This document shows positions 28,401-40,510 of a stretch of DNA of 64,000 nucleotides, one piece after another. The translations under genes and the position numbers were made by a program. Below the pieces are notes generated by a model that was not told where the DNA came from, ran no database searches, and saw nothing but the letters and a program-made list of their open reading frames with translations. How positions within the stretch are numbered: the stretch's first letter is position 1; every line of letters begins with the position of its first letter. The DNA is taken from NCBI GenBank assembly GCA_963565915.1, contig OY751493.1:2604001-2668000 (forward strand), read 5' to 3'. Source of the stretch: Entoloma clypeatum. Its lineage: Eukaryota > Basidiomycota > Agaricomycetes > Agaricales > Entolomataceae.

Positions 28401-29928
28401 CATCCAAAATCGTGGAATCATAATCTTCGCTGATACACTGAGGCAAAGTCCATTTGCCTCCAGGGTCCGGCGTCAAAAATGACACATACTGGCGTTTGAG
28501 TGTACAAGCGAGCCCAATACTTAATTTGAGATCCTCGGTCATCTGGTCGATAATCAGAACATCTGGCTCCTTCAATTTCTGGACATACGCAAGGCGGATA
28601 CGAAGACCAGCCTGAGCAAGTTTTGTGGGGAAAGAGATGAGAGGGACGAGCTCATTTTCGAACGTGGGTAAATTCATTTCTGTGAACAGTGAGGCGAGAT
28701 TCACTTGTGCGTCGCGCGCAGTACCGATGAAGGCGTGAACCGTTACAAGGAAACCTTTTTCAAAAGTACGTTGCATGGATTCTTCTTTGAGCACGCGTTC
28801 AACAAAACTTGTGCCGTCTGAGAGATCACGAGTCCCATTTGGTATACGACGAGAACTATCAAGCCCGGAACTTGAGGATGGATGATAGATCGGAACCTCC
28901 GCATTGGTATTAGGTGCAGCAACATCCAGGGTTTCGCTGCCTGTCCATCGCTGGAGAAGAAGAATTTGATGTTTGAGTGATGTCAAAATCGTGGACCAGG
29001 TGTTGAGAGTATCACAACGGGCTTGGAAAGCACTGTTTGCTGCCGCCGGTTTGTCCAGAAAGAAGGCTTTTAGACTAGGATAAAGGGAATGGGCAATTTC
29101 AAGACGCCGTAGAACAGTCGCAACTTGTGTGAGCGCCGAATCAGTGATAGTGGTGTGCTCGTGTGGGTCATTGTGAAGGACATGAAAACGATTGACTTCG
29201 TCGATAATAGGGTCAACAATCCTCATCCGAAGCTCCTCTAATCTCCTTCTTTCTTCCTCGTGAGGTCTTCCACGGAGTTTAGCACGGATGCCCAGCCAAA
29301 TGTTGGTTTGAACATTGTTCTGTTCATCAGCAGACGACAGAAGTGCTGTTGCTATTCTTGTCTTTTCCGACTTCAAAACATCTCCTGAGAGGACCGACGC
29401 AAGTAGTGTCTGCCATTCAAGACGTTCACGCTCTTTCTGAGAAGCAGGTTGTATCGGCTCTGTCTCAAGCATCTGGGTCGATGATTGTTCGAACCCGCCC
29501 TCTGGCCTTAAAGTCAGAGACGGGCGAGCCAAGTCGTCGTCGTCACTGTTATCCCCGGCATCAATGAGCTGTCCAAGGCCTCGCTGGAAATAGTGACTAT
29601 CTGGGTCATTGCGGGGGTCATCTTGTTGACCGAGTTCTGAAGATCTGTAGCGCTTTACAAATTGAGAGTAGATATCAGGAAAGGATGGGGTTTTGGTAGG
29701 GTTGTTCTTAGTGTCCGATGGGTTGGGCTCTTGGCGAGCCTTCGCTCGTAAAGATCTGCTCGTGGAGACAGGCGGCGGTGACTGAGGATAGGGCCGAGGT
29801 TTCACGTCCCAATGGTGGGGGTTGCGATGAGGGTCATCTATGTCTTCAAGCTTTTCGTCATCATCACCTCCCGCATTGTGAAGTGAGGTCTCTGAAAGTG
29901 TATATAGAGTCGGTGTGTGCCGTCGCAT
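25413..29928 (-). CDS. SSK2: SSK2/SSK22/Wis4-type MAP kinase kinase kinase
   Basis: Ssk2-type MAPKKKs activate the Hog1/Sty1 stress MAPK cascade below the two-component phosphorelay. Seen: an N-terminal regulatory region (MRRHTPTLYTLSETSLHN, WQTLLASVLSGDVLKSEKTR), a long helical middle (SLTNKLMVRVTNYF, TDEQIIGWYGKILDS), and a kinase domain with Gly loop FIGAGAFGSVYSAV, FIAVKEIKF, HRDIKPD, VDFGAAKVL and GTPMYMSPE, and a short tail ending EVYEYSL. Several short introns interrupt it, including one at about 28240-28187 joining EQL to SLTNKLM. The product is around 1,300 residues, as expected. The ATG at 29928 is preferred; an in-frame ATG at 29979 would add 17 residues and leave almost no spacer to DRG1 on the other strand. 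Identification is firm. Confidence 0.92.
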
Positions 29929-29996
29929 AAGTAGTACCGTCTGGGATAGTGAGTATAGTTTTACGTAAACTCTCACCATTCATTCCTACAACCAAC

Positions 29997-32086
29997 ATGG
30001 GCATCGTAGAAAAAGTAGGTCTCCTACCCTTTCCCATTCCCAGACTGATCTAGTATCAGATCAAGGCGATCGAGGGTAAATCGTTGGGAATGTCTCTTTC
30101 CACGTCTTGCTCATGTGTGATTGATCAGAGGAGATGGCTCGGAGTGAGTGCACGTCGAAACATATGTTTATATATGACTCAAAGCTTCATTCAAGCCCAA
30201 AAGAATAAGGTAGGAAAAATTCTAGTTTGATCCGTGTCTATATGCCAACATTTTGCTCAATAGGCAACAGAGTATCATCTTGGTCTCCTCAAAGCCAAAC
30301 TAGCCCGGTATCGCACCCAACTCCTTGAACCGAGCGCAAAATCAGGACCCACAGGGTCAGGATTTGACGTGCAAAAATCCGGAGATGCCAGAGTGGCACT
30401 TATTGGCTTTCCGTCTGTGGGGAAAGTACGTCCATTTGCAAAACATCTCGACTGTACCTCAAGTCGACGTTGAAAGTCGACTCTACTGAGCAAAGTCACA
30501 CATACGGCCTCGGAAACCGCCGCATATGAATTCACCACATTGACCGTAAGGTTTTCTCGCAACTTGGACTCGTATTTCTTAGCACAAGCCCCTAGGCCAT
30601 ACCTGGTGTGATTGAACACAAAGGTGCACGCATCCAACTGCTTGATCTACCCGGGATTGTCGAAGGCGCTAGCCAAGGTTCGTATTCACATTTCAACACC
30701 CTGAATGTATACATGTACCTTGTATACTCAGGCAGAGGTCGGGGCCGTCAAGTTGTCGCTAGTGCGTCGCGATCCCTTCTTTTCCTTCTTTCCCGTTCAT
30801 TCAAGCTTGCACGATGTAGCCGCGAAAACCGCCGACTTAATCCTCATCATGCTCGATGCGACGAAGTCTGAGGAACACCGCCGCCTCCTTGAATTCGAGC
30901 TCGACGCTGTTGGAATACGGCTGAACAAGAATAAGCCCGATATAGTATTCAAAAAGAAAACCACGGGAGGAGTGAATTATATATCTACATTGCATTGTTT
31001 TTATATGAAACGCTGAGTATCATCTCTGCAGATTACATTCAACACAACTGTTAGACTGACCAAGACAGATGAGAGAACCATAAGAACAATCCTTGGCGGA
31101 TGTAAGTCTGGTGTCCATCGATACCAAAGTCAAATTTTATATCTCAACAGATAAGCTGCACAATTGTGATGTGATGATCCGAGAAGATGTAAGGCTCGAG
31201 TTCATTGCAGACACTAGTTCGTTACCTAGCTCATGACTTGTATGACAGATCACAACTGATGAATTCATTGACGTGCTCGTTGGTTCGACTACGCCCGATT
31301 GTCTCATCGCAGCACCCGTCCGAATTAACCACTATTTCATTAGGAACGAGAAAATACATTCCGTGCCTCTGTTTGTACTTTTCTCGCTCGGAAGCAAGTT
31401 TTGCTGACTCCAAATGATTAGACGTGTATAATAAAATCGATGCAATAAGTCTCGAACAAATTAACAAGTTGGCCCGACAGTCGAATTCGGTTGTGATCAG
31501 TTGTGAGATGGATCTGAAGTAAGCACTTATCAAGAGTTTATGAAAGGGCTGCTTCGCTCATTTTCGTGACATAGCCTTGGCCATCTTGTCGAACGTATCT
31601 GGGATGAACTGAAGCTTGTCAAAATATATACAAAGAAGCGTGGTGCTCATCCGGACCTCCTGGATCCCGTTTGCCTGAGAAAGGGTGCCACCATTGAAGT
31701 GTGTCTCAGTCTTCATGCGAATTCATCATTCATGTGTATATTTAAAAGCTTGTTATAGAATGTGTGTAATGGTGTCCACCGATCTCTAGTGACGAATTTC
31801 CGCTATGCACTTGTTTGGTTTGTCCCCTCATTCCAAGGATCTGTTGGAAGAGAAACATTGATTTGCCTAATAGGGTTTGTTTTTATCTATACCCTCATAG
31901 TCATATTTTGAATACGGCTGTGTCCTTTCGAAGGGCAAATCGAGCAAATTCTCTCCACATGCTCAGAAAGTCAGCTTGACGCATCAGGTGCAAGATGAGG
32001 ACGTCGTTTCAAGTACGTTCTTAAACGTTTGGATATATACATTTGGAAAATAACGCGAACGCCTCATGCTAGTTTTTACAAAATGA
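29997..32086 (+). CDS. RBG1: DRG1/RBG1 developmentally regulated GTP-binding protein
   Basis: DRG/Rbg1 GTPases associate with translating ribosomes. Seen: MGIVEK, then [21 protein letters not shown]1 motif [13 protein letters not shown] (split by an intron), [20 protein letters not shown] (G2/G3), [24 protein letters not shown], the G4 motif YNKID, and a C-terminal TGS-like end QVQDEDVVS followed after a last intron by IFTK and a stop at 32086. At least nine small introns interrupt the gene. The expected length of about 365 residues is met by eye. The 68-bp gap to SSK2 suggests a shared promoter (inference). The DRG1 rather than DRG2 branch is favoured by the N terminus and by the ending, but is not proven here. 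Confidence 0.92.
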
Positions 32087-32262
32087 TGGAGCGGTCCCAT
32101 CTTTAGTGTCTCATATCACCATGTGTCCAACGTTGTTTCATCACAAACAACAACTGTATGACTCTTATAATATGGAAACTTGGGAAGATGTGAAGAATAG
32201 CTGTCAATTCGTAGAATCATACTACCCGAACCAACTTCAACCAGGCTTAGTTTATATCCATC

Positions 32263-33701
32263 ATGGAAAACCCCAACTCTCAGGATGCCATCCAAATGAT
32301 CTTCCTAGGAACGGGGACATCGTCTAGCCTCCCTCATATAGAGTGCCTCACGGCCCCACCAACTGAGCGGGCTTGTAGAACTTGCCTGTCAACCCTTAGT
32401 CCAGAGGGGAAGAATAACATACGAAGAAATACGAGCTGTGCATTTAGGATGACAGCGAAAGATGGCCGGAAAGTGTGAGCATCTGCCCACCCCCCATCGT
32501 TTATTCCCTCTTTCATGGCCTACTTACCAGGACGATCGTAATTGATGCTGGGAAGAATTTCCGAGGGGCTGCACTCGAATGGTTTCCCAAGTACGGCTTG
32601 AGGCGCATTGATGCTTTGTTGTTAACTCATCCACATGCAGATGGTAGTGTTACCTTTCCACTAAACAAGTGTAACAACCAACATAATTTTTCTTTTGTCA
32701 GCTGTAAATGGATTGGACGATTTGAGAGGTCCTTCCATGTCCCATCTCCCAATCATCACTCACAAAGATATGACATCAGGCTGGACTCTCAACAGCGCTA
32801 TTCAGTCCCACATCGACGTGTATGTATCACAAGAGACGTTCACCGAGATTCAGCGGTCTTTCCCTTACCTGGTAGCAAAAGAATTCGCCTCTGGAGGGGG
32901 TGATGTACATATTTGTTTCTCGTTCATTTTCAAGCTCACAGAGGCCATTCCAGGTTCCTTCCTTCAAGTGGCATATTATTCATGATGCTATATCGTTTGA
33001 AATACTGGATACGGGAATTTATATTACACCCTTTTCTGGTCAGTCAGGCTTTGCTCTTCCTGAATTTCAACCGAAATGAAGATTGACATTAACCCATGAA
33101 CCTAGTACACCATGGTCGAACGTTTTCCGTGGTTCCTTCCGCAGCTTACCTACCATCACCTGCAACCACACAACCCTCGACTCCTACACGAACGGCAGAC
33201 TCGTTCCAACTGAAGTGGGTGATCGAAGACAAAAGGCCAAAACAGCAAGAGGATATCATCCACCCCTACCTATCTTACGGGTTTAGGATTGGGCATGAAG
33301 TTGTCTATGTCTCCGATGTATCTCATATTCCGAGCAACAAATGGCCCATGTTCGAACGAATGGACAAGGATACCTCGCTGCCGGTCCTAGTCTTGGACTG
33401 CTTACGCCTCCGATCCCACACTTCGCATATGGGATTCGGGGACTCAATAGAAACGGCCAGAAGGGTGGATGCATCGAGGACGTATCTGGTAGGGTTTAGC
33501 CATGAAGTTGGACATGACGAATATGTCACGCTAGGAGAAGCCGCTGGAGGAAAGAAGAAGGATGCCCGTCTGCTAACCGAGACAGAGGGAAGAGGGTTGG
33601 GGATGATTCCGCCGGGAAAGGAGATCTGGGTGAGGCCTGCTTATGATGGACTACGAGTGTTCATAGAAAAAGACGGGAGGGTTTGGGATGAGAGCTATTA
33701 G
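32263..33701 (+). CDS. Metallo-beta-lactamase-fold hydrolase, PhnP-like
   Basis: Predicted zinc-dependent hydrolase related to phosphoribosyl cyclic phosphodiesterases. Seen: [16 protein letters not shown] at the N terminus with a Cys-rich entry (CRTCLSTL), [11 protein letters not shown], the metal-binding motif [19 protein letters not shown] after splicing, and C-terminal [23 protein letters not shown] and [12 protein letters not shown]. The THxHAD motif with His-x-His-x-Asp and the late Asp and His residues are the metal ligands. Introns lie near 32476-32531 and 32644-32700, plus two more around 32900-33090. The physiological substrate is unknown. It follows DRG1 on the same strand after about 176 bp. 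Family call is firm. Confidence 0.85.
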
Positions 33702-33788
33702 ATATTAAGTTATGGAGAGGGGTATTCCCACGACCTGAGTCTCGTGCTCCAGGTCTCACTCTTAAGTTGGCCATCGTTCCCGGCGTCC

Positions 33789-34573
33789 ATGAAAATCTTC
33801 TCGCAATCCTTTCTATACGAGTAAGCCAACAGCTTTCATAAATTACGCATGTATAACCGTTCACACCAGTGATCCTTGGTCAATTGTCTCCCTAGCATAT
33901 TTCTTGCGTTACCCCAATCCTTATGCATCGCACGTCGTTTCTTGCGATGTCATCTCGCGCACACACACGCCTTCCGGGACACTGCTCACCACACGTCTCA
34001 TACTGAAGCGTGGTGCACTGCCCAGGTGGGCACCACAGGGTATTGTCTCAAGAGCCGAATCATGGATTATTGAGGAGAGTGAAGTGGATCCAATGGCAAA
34101 ATCAGTGCGCTGTAGGACCAAAAACCTCGACCACATCAAAGTAATGCAAGTGGAGGAATGGGTAATGTTCCGACAGACTGCGGAGGGGTACACACCTTCC
34201 TACTCATTCCGACCTAAGACTAACACAGGGTTCAGGAAAACGCTTCAGACAACAGAGGCACGGATTCTATCTGGCTTTGGATGGGGTCTTGCAAAGCGGA
34301 TTGAAAGCCATGGTTTGTCACGATTCAAAGTAAATGTGCAGCGTGTAAGTTGTTTTCCATTTAATACTCCTCTCTCTCATGGAGCGTCTGCAGTCTCGAG
34401 AAGGTGTTTCATCGATTCTCAACCTTCTTCGGCAATCACGCCTTCAACCTATAGCTCTTGGCGGTCCAGAACCTTTGACACCAAGCCGCGAAAGTGTCGA
34501 GGCGGTTGACAACAACACTTCCACCATTTGGTCGAGACTAAAATCTTGGATTCATCCCCCTTCACCCACATGA
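33789..34573 (+). CDS. UPS1: UPS1/PRELI-like PRELI-MSF1 domain lipid-transfer protein
   Basis: Ups1-type proteins shuttle phosphatidic acid between mitochondrial membranes for cardiolipin synthesis. Seen: MKIFSQSFLYE, an intron, then DPWSIVSLAYFLRYPNPYA, SCDVISRTHTPSGTLLTTRL, ILKRGALPRW and SWIIEESEVDP, which is the PRELI signature of the Ups1 branch. A later exon has LSGFGWGLAKRIESHGLSRF, and a further intron near 34345-34389 leads to the tail ending KSWIHPPSPT. The tail after the domain is longer than in the UPS2-like gene at 14425. Two branches of one family within 20 kb is noted separately. Identification is good. Confidence 0.9.
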
Positions 34574-34706
34574 AATAACCCACTTGTATTTTTTGATTAG
34601 TTACATATTTATTCAGCATGACGCCCGTGGCCAGCTAAGCTCGCGTAATTTATATGTGATTGGTCATTACATACAAGTGCCAAGCTCCCTTAGACCACTC
34701 CTGGGG

Positions 34707-37700
34707 ATGTACTTCCCGACTTCAGCGGCAAGGCAGCTTTCAACTGTCCCCCCTCTTCCAGATCTGCCCCCTGAGTCTGTCCTATATCTCTGTCCGAGCC
34801 CCAGGAAGTCGTTGTTTTGTACTCTGACCCGGAACGGTGTCACTGTGTGGCGCATTCGGGTAGGGAGTCGTTCTGTATGCACCAGGATCAAAACCTCACG
34901 TTGCCTCAAAGCCATCTGCCGCTTTAGGATACCTTTCACGCACCCCAACATCTATTATCGACCACGGAGAGAATGTTGATGTGCATTGGTCACCCGACAG
35001 TGCTCGACTTGTGATACGTGTATGTTTTCAGCAACTCGGATACGACGATTCTCATCTTTGTCTCAAGACATCTTCTTCGTACCTGGTCCTCGTGGCGGTT
35101 GATTACAAGCTTGACGAGATCTCTTACGAAACGCTCCCTCTTCTACCGACTGCACAGCGCAACTTCTTAGCAGGCCCAGGTGAAGACCCTCCATTGCGCT
35201 CAATGAACCTTGTATTCGAAGGTGTCATCCGAGTTGAAGGCACGCTTCTCAGGTCAATCTTCGGCTCCTTACCAAAATTCGAAGTTCTTAGCGTCATCGT
35301 TTCCCAGCGTTTCTCCGAGGAAACATAGCATACTCTTCTCAACCAATAATCCGCCCGCCGTCCAAAGCATACCATGGCCGTCGGGGGATGAAAATCTTGA
35401 TAGAGGGAAAGTGAATGAGCGAGGAGGCTGTATCACCTGGATATTGAATGAAACAAATTTTCCATGGCTTATAGAACAAGATGGTACGTCTGTGATCTTG
35501 GATAACTCTCGCAAGAGTTGAAGGAATTGCAACTAGTGTCAGTCGCTCAGATATTCCATACACGGAGTATGGGAATTGAGACATGGATCACCTCGGATGG
35601 AAGAGCATACTTTGTCCGCTTGAATGAAAGTGGAATCTTTCTTTCCGATCTTCCTGAGTTGGTAGATGGGAATTCGGCGCAGGTACCGATCGGCATTTAC
35701 TTGTGACACTTAGGCCTGACTTCTAACCCTTAGGATGATGGTCATGACTGTGACCGACCCCCCAATGATCATCCCTTCGGGGTGTATTCACAGAAAGGAT
35801 GGCAAGGCACCTGTATCCATGATTTCAAAACTCCCAAATGGGTCCAAAAGCAGCGTCGTCTTGACCCAGATAACCTTGTTTCACAGCATCATAGGAGGCG
35901 CGTGCACGAAGAGCCGCGGCGTGCAGTGGCGGTCGCCATTAACGGGAAGTTCTCATTCATGGCCATAGGAACTCGCAGGTTCGATTTACCTTTTTATCAT
36001 GTTTGACGAACTTATTGACCGATCTCGGCAGTGGCGGACTAGAGTTTACAAACTTCCCCTCGGAAGAAGGAGTCACGCCCAAATCTCAGACCATACATGT
36101 ACCCATCCCATATGATCGACAAACGGGAGAAGTTTGTTCTTTAGAATGGACTTCAGACGGATATGTGTTGGCTGTTGGTTGGAGATATGGATGGGGTGTT
36201 GTTAGCGTGGGAGGTAGATGCCTTGCTTCAGGTTTTGGCACCCATGATAGTGATGAGAGGTGCGTAGCCATCTCTGCTCTTCGACAACTGTCTATAAATC
36301 TTGGTAGGTTTCGAGATGCATTCATGTACGGTGCGAAGCATTTGGTACATGATTTTCCATCCCCCTTTCCCTCAATGATTGAGTATCCTTAGTTCTGGGC
36401 ACCGGGAAACTTCGAGCTGGTTGTTCTTGCCCATGAATCTATCAAAAGTGCGTCATATCGGTGAAATGTTTGATAGGACGTTTACCGTGAAAACAAGCAG
36501 TTGATGGTCGAATGTTTGTGATACCATTCGCGAAGAGTGCCACTACAGACCAGCACTCCCCGGTAGGCAGTGATTCTGCGAAAATGTTAGTTTCATGACA
36601 TCTTTAACTTCAGGACAATACGCGATATGCTTTCTTACAAATGGACGACCGTGCACTAGTCTATCGAGGTGCTGACCAACCAGATATGAGCGTGATAAAT
36701 CCAGAGGCTGATGTATGGCAGCACATTAAGGTATTCCCGTCTTTCTTCTTTGATCAAACTGGTTTTCAAGTCCGTACCAAGATCCCACAGAACTACCTTG
36801 CGACAAACTGGCCCATCCGATATTCATCGCTCAGTACTGATGGCCGATTAATCGCGATCGCTGGACGAAGGGGTTTGATACACTACAGTTCATCTTCTGG
36901 TCGATGGAAAGTCTTTGCTGATGAACAACAAGAACAAGCCTTTACCGTCAAGGGCGGTCTCCTGTGGTTTCATCATGTACTGATCGCTGCTGTGGAAGTC
37001 TCCAAAGCTTATCAAGTACGCTCCAAGATCATCTCACTCATTAGACTTATGAACAACACAATTGATAGATACGATTGTACTCCCGTGACATGGAGTTGAG
37101 TAATGGGAGTATATTGCACCGCGAGGTGCTCGCATCTTCCGTCGTCATTCTCTCTATCGTGGATAACTCACTTCTGGTATACACGACCGATAATACTTTA
37201 ATTCATTTTTTGATAGTTCCAACTGTGGAGACTATCCGATTACATATGTGCGGAAGCATCACGTTCACCGGGATTATATCGGCTCCAAGTGCTGTGAGAA
37301 TGCTGAGCTGGATGATACCCAGCGCTCAAAAACGTATGTTGATTATTCACGCCGCAGTTTCACGTCCTGAAGTGAGATTCTAGAACTCGGCGATCCCGTC
37401 GATGATTTGTCAGTTGCCATCGTATTGATGGTCGTTGGGGGACAACTCATCCTGTTGCGTCCTCGAAAAGTACTATTTTTTCCGCCATTCCCGAAGCTCT
37501 CATCACATGAATACTCTAGTCCGCGGGTCGGGAGGTGAACTACGACATGCAGATCTTTGCTGATCGAATCGAGTTTTGTTGGATTCACCTTCGAGGAATC
37601 AATACATTGGAAAACTCCCTATGGGCTTATGATGGCCACAGAATGAGAGTTTGGTTAAATGCCCTTGCGATTGAAGCGCCGCAAACTTATGAGGGCGGTA

Positions 37701-38591
37701 ATGATGAACCTGAAAATGTCAAGGAAAGCATGAGCATTCCACTTGATTTTTATCCTCTTTGTGAGTCCCCCACCGGTTTTTCGAGTCACTAAAGTTGTCG
37801 ACGTAATTGACGTAATATAGCTATTCTCATGGACAAAGGAATTGTCATCGGAGCTGAACTTGAGATAGCTGCTAGAGCGAATTTGTCATTTGTCATGTTC
37901 AGACATGCCACAAGCGTAAGTGCTTTCCCTGTCCAGACGAAAATCAGGCCAAGTAATTGGTGGCCTTTAGTCTCATCTGTTTTTGCATCACATATTGCGA
38001 TTCCTTCTTGGCGCAAAACAAGTGAAGGAGGCCGTAGCCTTCGCTTCACACTACAAGGATCTCGTGTATTTTGCACACGCTCTCGAAATCCTTCTTCATA
38101 CGGTTGCAGAATCAGACGCGTTGGAAGGTGAAACAGACGGCGGGCGAAGCTCGGAGGCGGTTTTGCCAGTAGTTGTTCAATTCTTGGACCACTTTGACGT
38201 TGCACTCGATGTGGTGGTTGGTTGTGCACGAAAAACGGAGTTGACCAGGTGGCGATACCTTTTCAACGCAGTCGGAGATCCCAAGTCGTTGTTTGAGGTG
38301 AGATACAGTTTTGAACTGCTCATGTGCTGGATTTTCTCAAAAAGGGACCTGCCCAAGGCATGTCTCGCGTCGCAGCGGCTCAAGACTGCCGCATCTTACC
38401 TCCTCGTTCTGCACAACTTAGAACAGGGAAACAACGAGGATGGCGTGCGACTGTTGAAAAGTGCTTTGGAGAGGAAGGATTGGCAATTGTGTCATGAACT
38501 TCTCCGCTTTCTCCATTCTGTGGATGATACGGGTGCTGCCCTGCGTTCCGCCTTGGCCAAAACCGATGTAGTGAACCTGATAGGTGTTTGA
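34707..38591 (+). CDS. RIC1: RIC1, subunit of the Ric1-Rgp1 Rab6/Ypt6 exchange factor
   Basis: Ric1 with Rgp1 activates Ypt6 at the Golgi for retrograde vesicle fusion. Seen: MYFPTSAARQLSTVPPLPDL at the start, CTLTRNGVTVWRIR, WSPDSARLVIR (WD-like N-terminal half), and the C-terminal RIC1 domain with FLLGAKQVKEAVAFASHYKD, HFDVALDVVVGCARKTE, RWRYLFNAVGDP, LKTAASYLLVLHNLEQG and WQLCHELLRFLHSVDDTG. There are many short introns across 3.9 kb; the product is roughly 1,050 residues. One intron (38298-38357) is a multiple of three with no stop, so reading through it stays in frame; family resemblance favours splicing. The start at 34707 fits the conserved N terminus exactly. Confidence 0.9.
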
Positions 38592-38919
38592 TAATTACAG
38601 ACTATGTACTACTGTACCATTACGACGGTATGTTCACATCATGCATCACTGGGGGCACTCACCACACCACCTACCACCAGTAAGTCATGTGTAGGTCAAG
38701 AGCCCATCGGTGTGACGTGATTGCCTTCAATTGCGTCGTTCATCCACTTCCCAACTCTACGACGATTCACAAGAAACATGATCGTAAAATATTCAACGAA
38801 GCTTTCCTCCGAGTCCCTCAGATTTCGATATATTCATCAGGCCTGTGATGCGTGACACATGAAATTTTTTGATTTCGTTGCGTGACCCTCCGATGGCAAG
38901 AAATGTGCTCTTCCGAACT
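38592..38919. promoter_or_regulatory. Intergenic region between RIC1 and the oxygenase gene
   Basis: 328 bp. It includes CACC/GTAG-rich sequence at about 38655-38695 but no gene that I can support. A minus-strand open frame at 38793-39068 overlaps the first exon of the oxygenase and is judged a shadow. Confidence 0.4.
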
Positions 38920-40428
38920 ATGGCAACACTGAGGGGCTCGGGACAAACGATTTCATACACTCCCGAGGGCGCCGTCTCGATCTCGTATCCAACATTGAAA
39001 AATTCTCCTTTATCATTAGGCCCTTCCATTGGTGGGTTTCCCTCTGAACGTCTAACCTTTTGTCTCAAATACCAAGTTAGAGGAAGCGTTTGGATCCCAT
39101 CCGAAGTCTTTAGGTCTTATCATCATCCGCGATTTACCACCCTCATACATGACGTATCGCGAAAGGCTTCTCAAGCTGGCATATAGATTCGCTAAACTTG
39201 ATGCGGCAACCCGAGAGAAGTATGCTGATCCTCGTACTAGATATAGGTGAGCATCCGATTCTTGGCACTGCAGAAACTGCCATAAGAGGATCATTTGTGC
39301 CTAGTTTTGGATGGTCTCACGGCAAGGTGCGTCGAGGTAATATCTCTTGAATAGATAGTCCAGGACTCGTTTACTAGGAAATCATGAACGGGAAACCGGG
39401 TCAGTACCAGTTTTCCAGGGACAAGTGACAGAAATCGACCAAACATTCAGATCTGCTGAAAGGGTCTTATTATGCCAATCCCATCGTCGACAGCCCCGAG
39501 GTCTCTGCGAAGGACCAAGCCAATTATCCAGAATATTACGGCCATAATATATGTAAGTTACGATCATCACCGGTACTAAGCTCTGCTTTGCAATCCAGCT
39601 TAGGGCCCAGCAAAGATGAGAGAGGAATGGAAGGATTCGAAGAAGCCTTCAAGGACCTGGGAAAGTAGGTCCTTCTCGCGCTGCCAAACATCTAGGACGA
39701 GGGTCGATGATGATCTCTAGATTTATGTTTCGAGTAGGATGTGAGCTCGCCGTGGCCTGTCAACCCTTCAGTAATGCTTCTTCCAACTGTTATTCCCTTA
39801 ATGCCGATATGCAAATTCTGTGATTTCTGCAGCCTCGTCGCACCTGTCCGACTCTTCGGCGTCTCTGCCAGAATTAATTCGCACCTCTCAAACCACTAAA
39901 GCTCGCCTCCTGCACTATTTCCCTCCCCCTCCCGGTCGTGCGATTTCAAGCGAGGATGAGCCAGTCGACAGTTGGTGTGGGTTCCATCTCGATCACTCTC
40001 TGTTAACTGGCCTCTGCTCGGTGAGTGTGCTCTGCCGAGATGACATTGTGACCTCTGTCTGAAGAAGTAACGAGGCAATGTATCTGGAGGAGAACGGGAG
40101 TGCCGATCCCCTCGTGATCCCATCACCTTCTTGGACATCGGGATTGTATATCCGTACTAGAGGGGGAGATTCAACAAAAGTGTCTATTCCAACCGACTCC
40201 TTGGCTTTTCAAACAGGAGAGGCACTCGAGATTGCCACCGGCGGAAGGTTGCGTGCAACCCCCCATTGCGTGCGCGTCGGCCAAAGTGCCAATGCTGACA
40301 AAATATCCCGGGAAACGTTTGCATTGTTTATGCAACCGAACACCCACCAGAATCTATCTAGTTCCAAAACGTTTGGGCAATTCACCAAAGAAGTTCTTGG
40401 TCAACATTACGACGGCGTGTCTACATAA
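38920..40428 (+). CDS. 2-oxoglutarate/Fe(II)-dependent dioxygenase, isopenicillin N synthase-like
   Basis: Predicted oxidoreductase of the non-haem iron dioxygenase superfamily. Seen: MATLRGSGQTISYTPEGAVS, then SLGLIIIRDLPPSYMTYRER, LAYRFAKLDAATREKYADP, FGWSHGKEIMNGKPDLLKG, YYANPIVDSPE, and the iron ligands in CGFHLDHSLLTGL (His-x-Asp) and RATPHCVRVG (distal His). Seven or so introns, each restoring the frame, include one directly after LTGLCS. It ends TKEVLGQHYDGVST. Fungal proteins of this layout are common and mostly uncharacterised; the substrate cannot be told. The start at 38920 is favoured, with an in-frame ATG at 38869 as an alternative. Its stop is 82 bp from the convergent ATG26 stop. 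Confidence 0.85.
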
Positions 40429-40510
40429 GTAGCTCTTTGCACAAGGGATGTTGAACTCTATCGAATAAATTACGGAAGGGTGACAGTGACTATATAATGT
40501 TATCTACCGA

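Noticed and set aside
28228..29979. Separate gene for the 583-residue minus-strand frame
   Set aside because: It joins by a standard intron to SLTNKLMVRV and the rest matches the SSK2 regulatory region, so it is the N-terminal part of one kinase gene.
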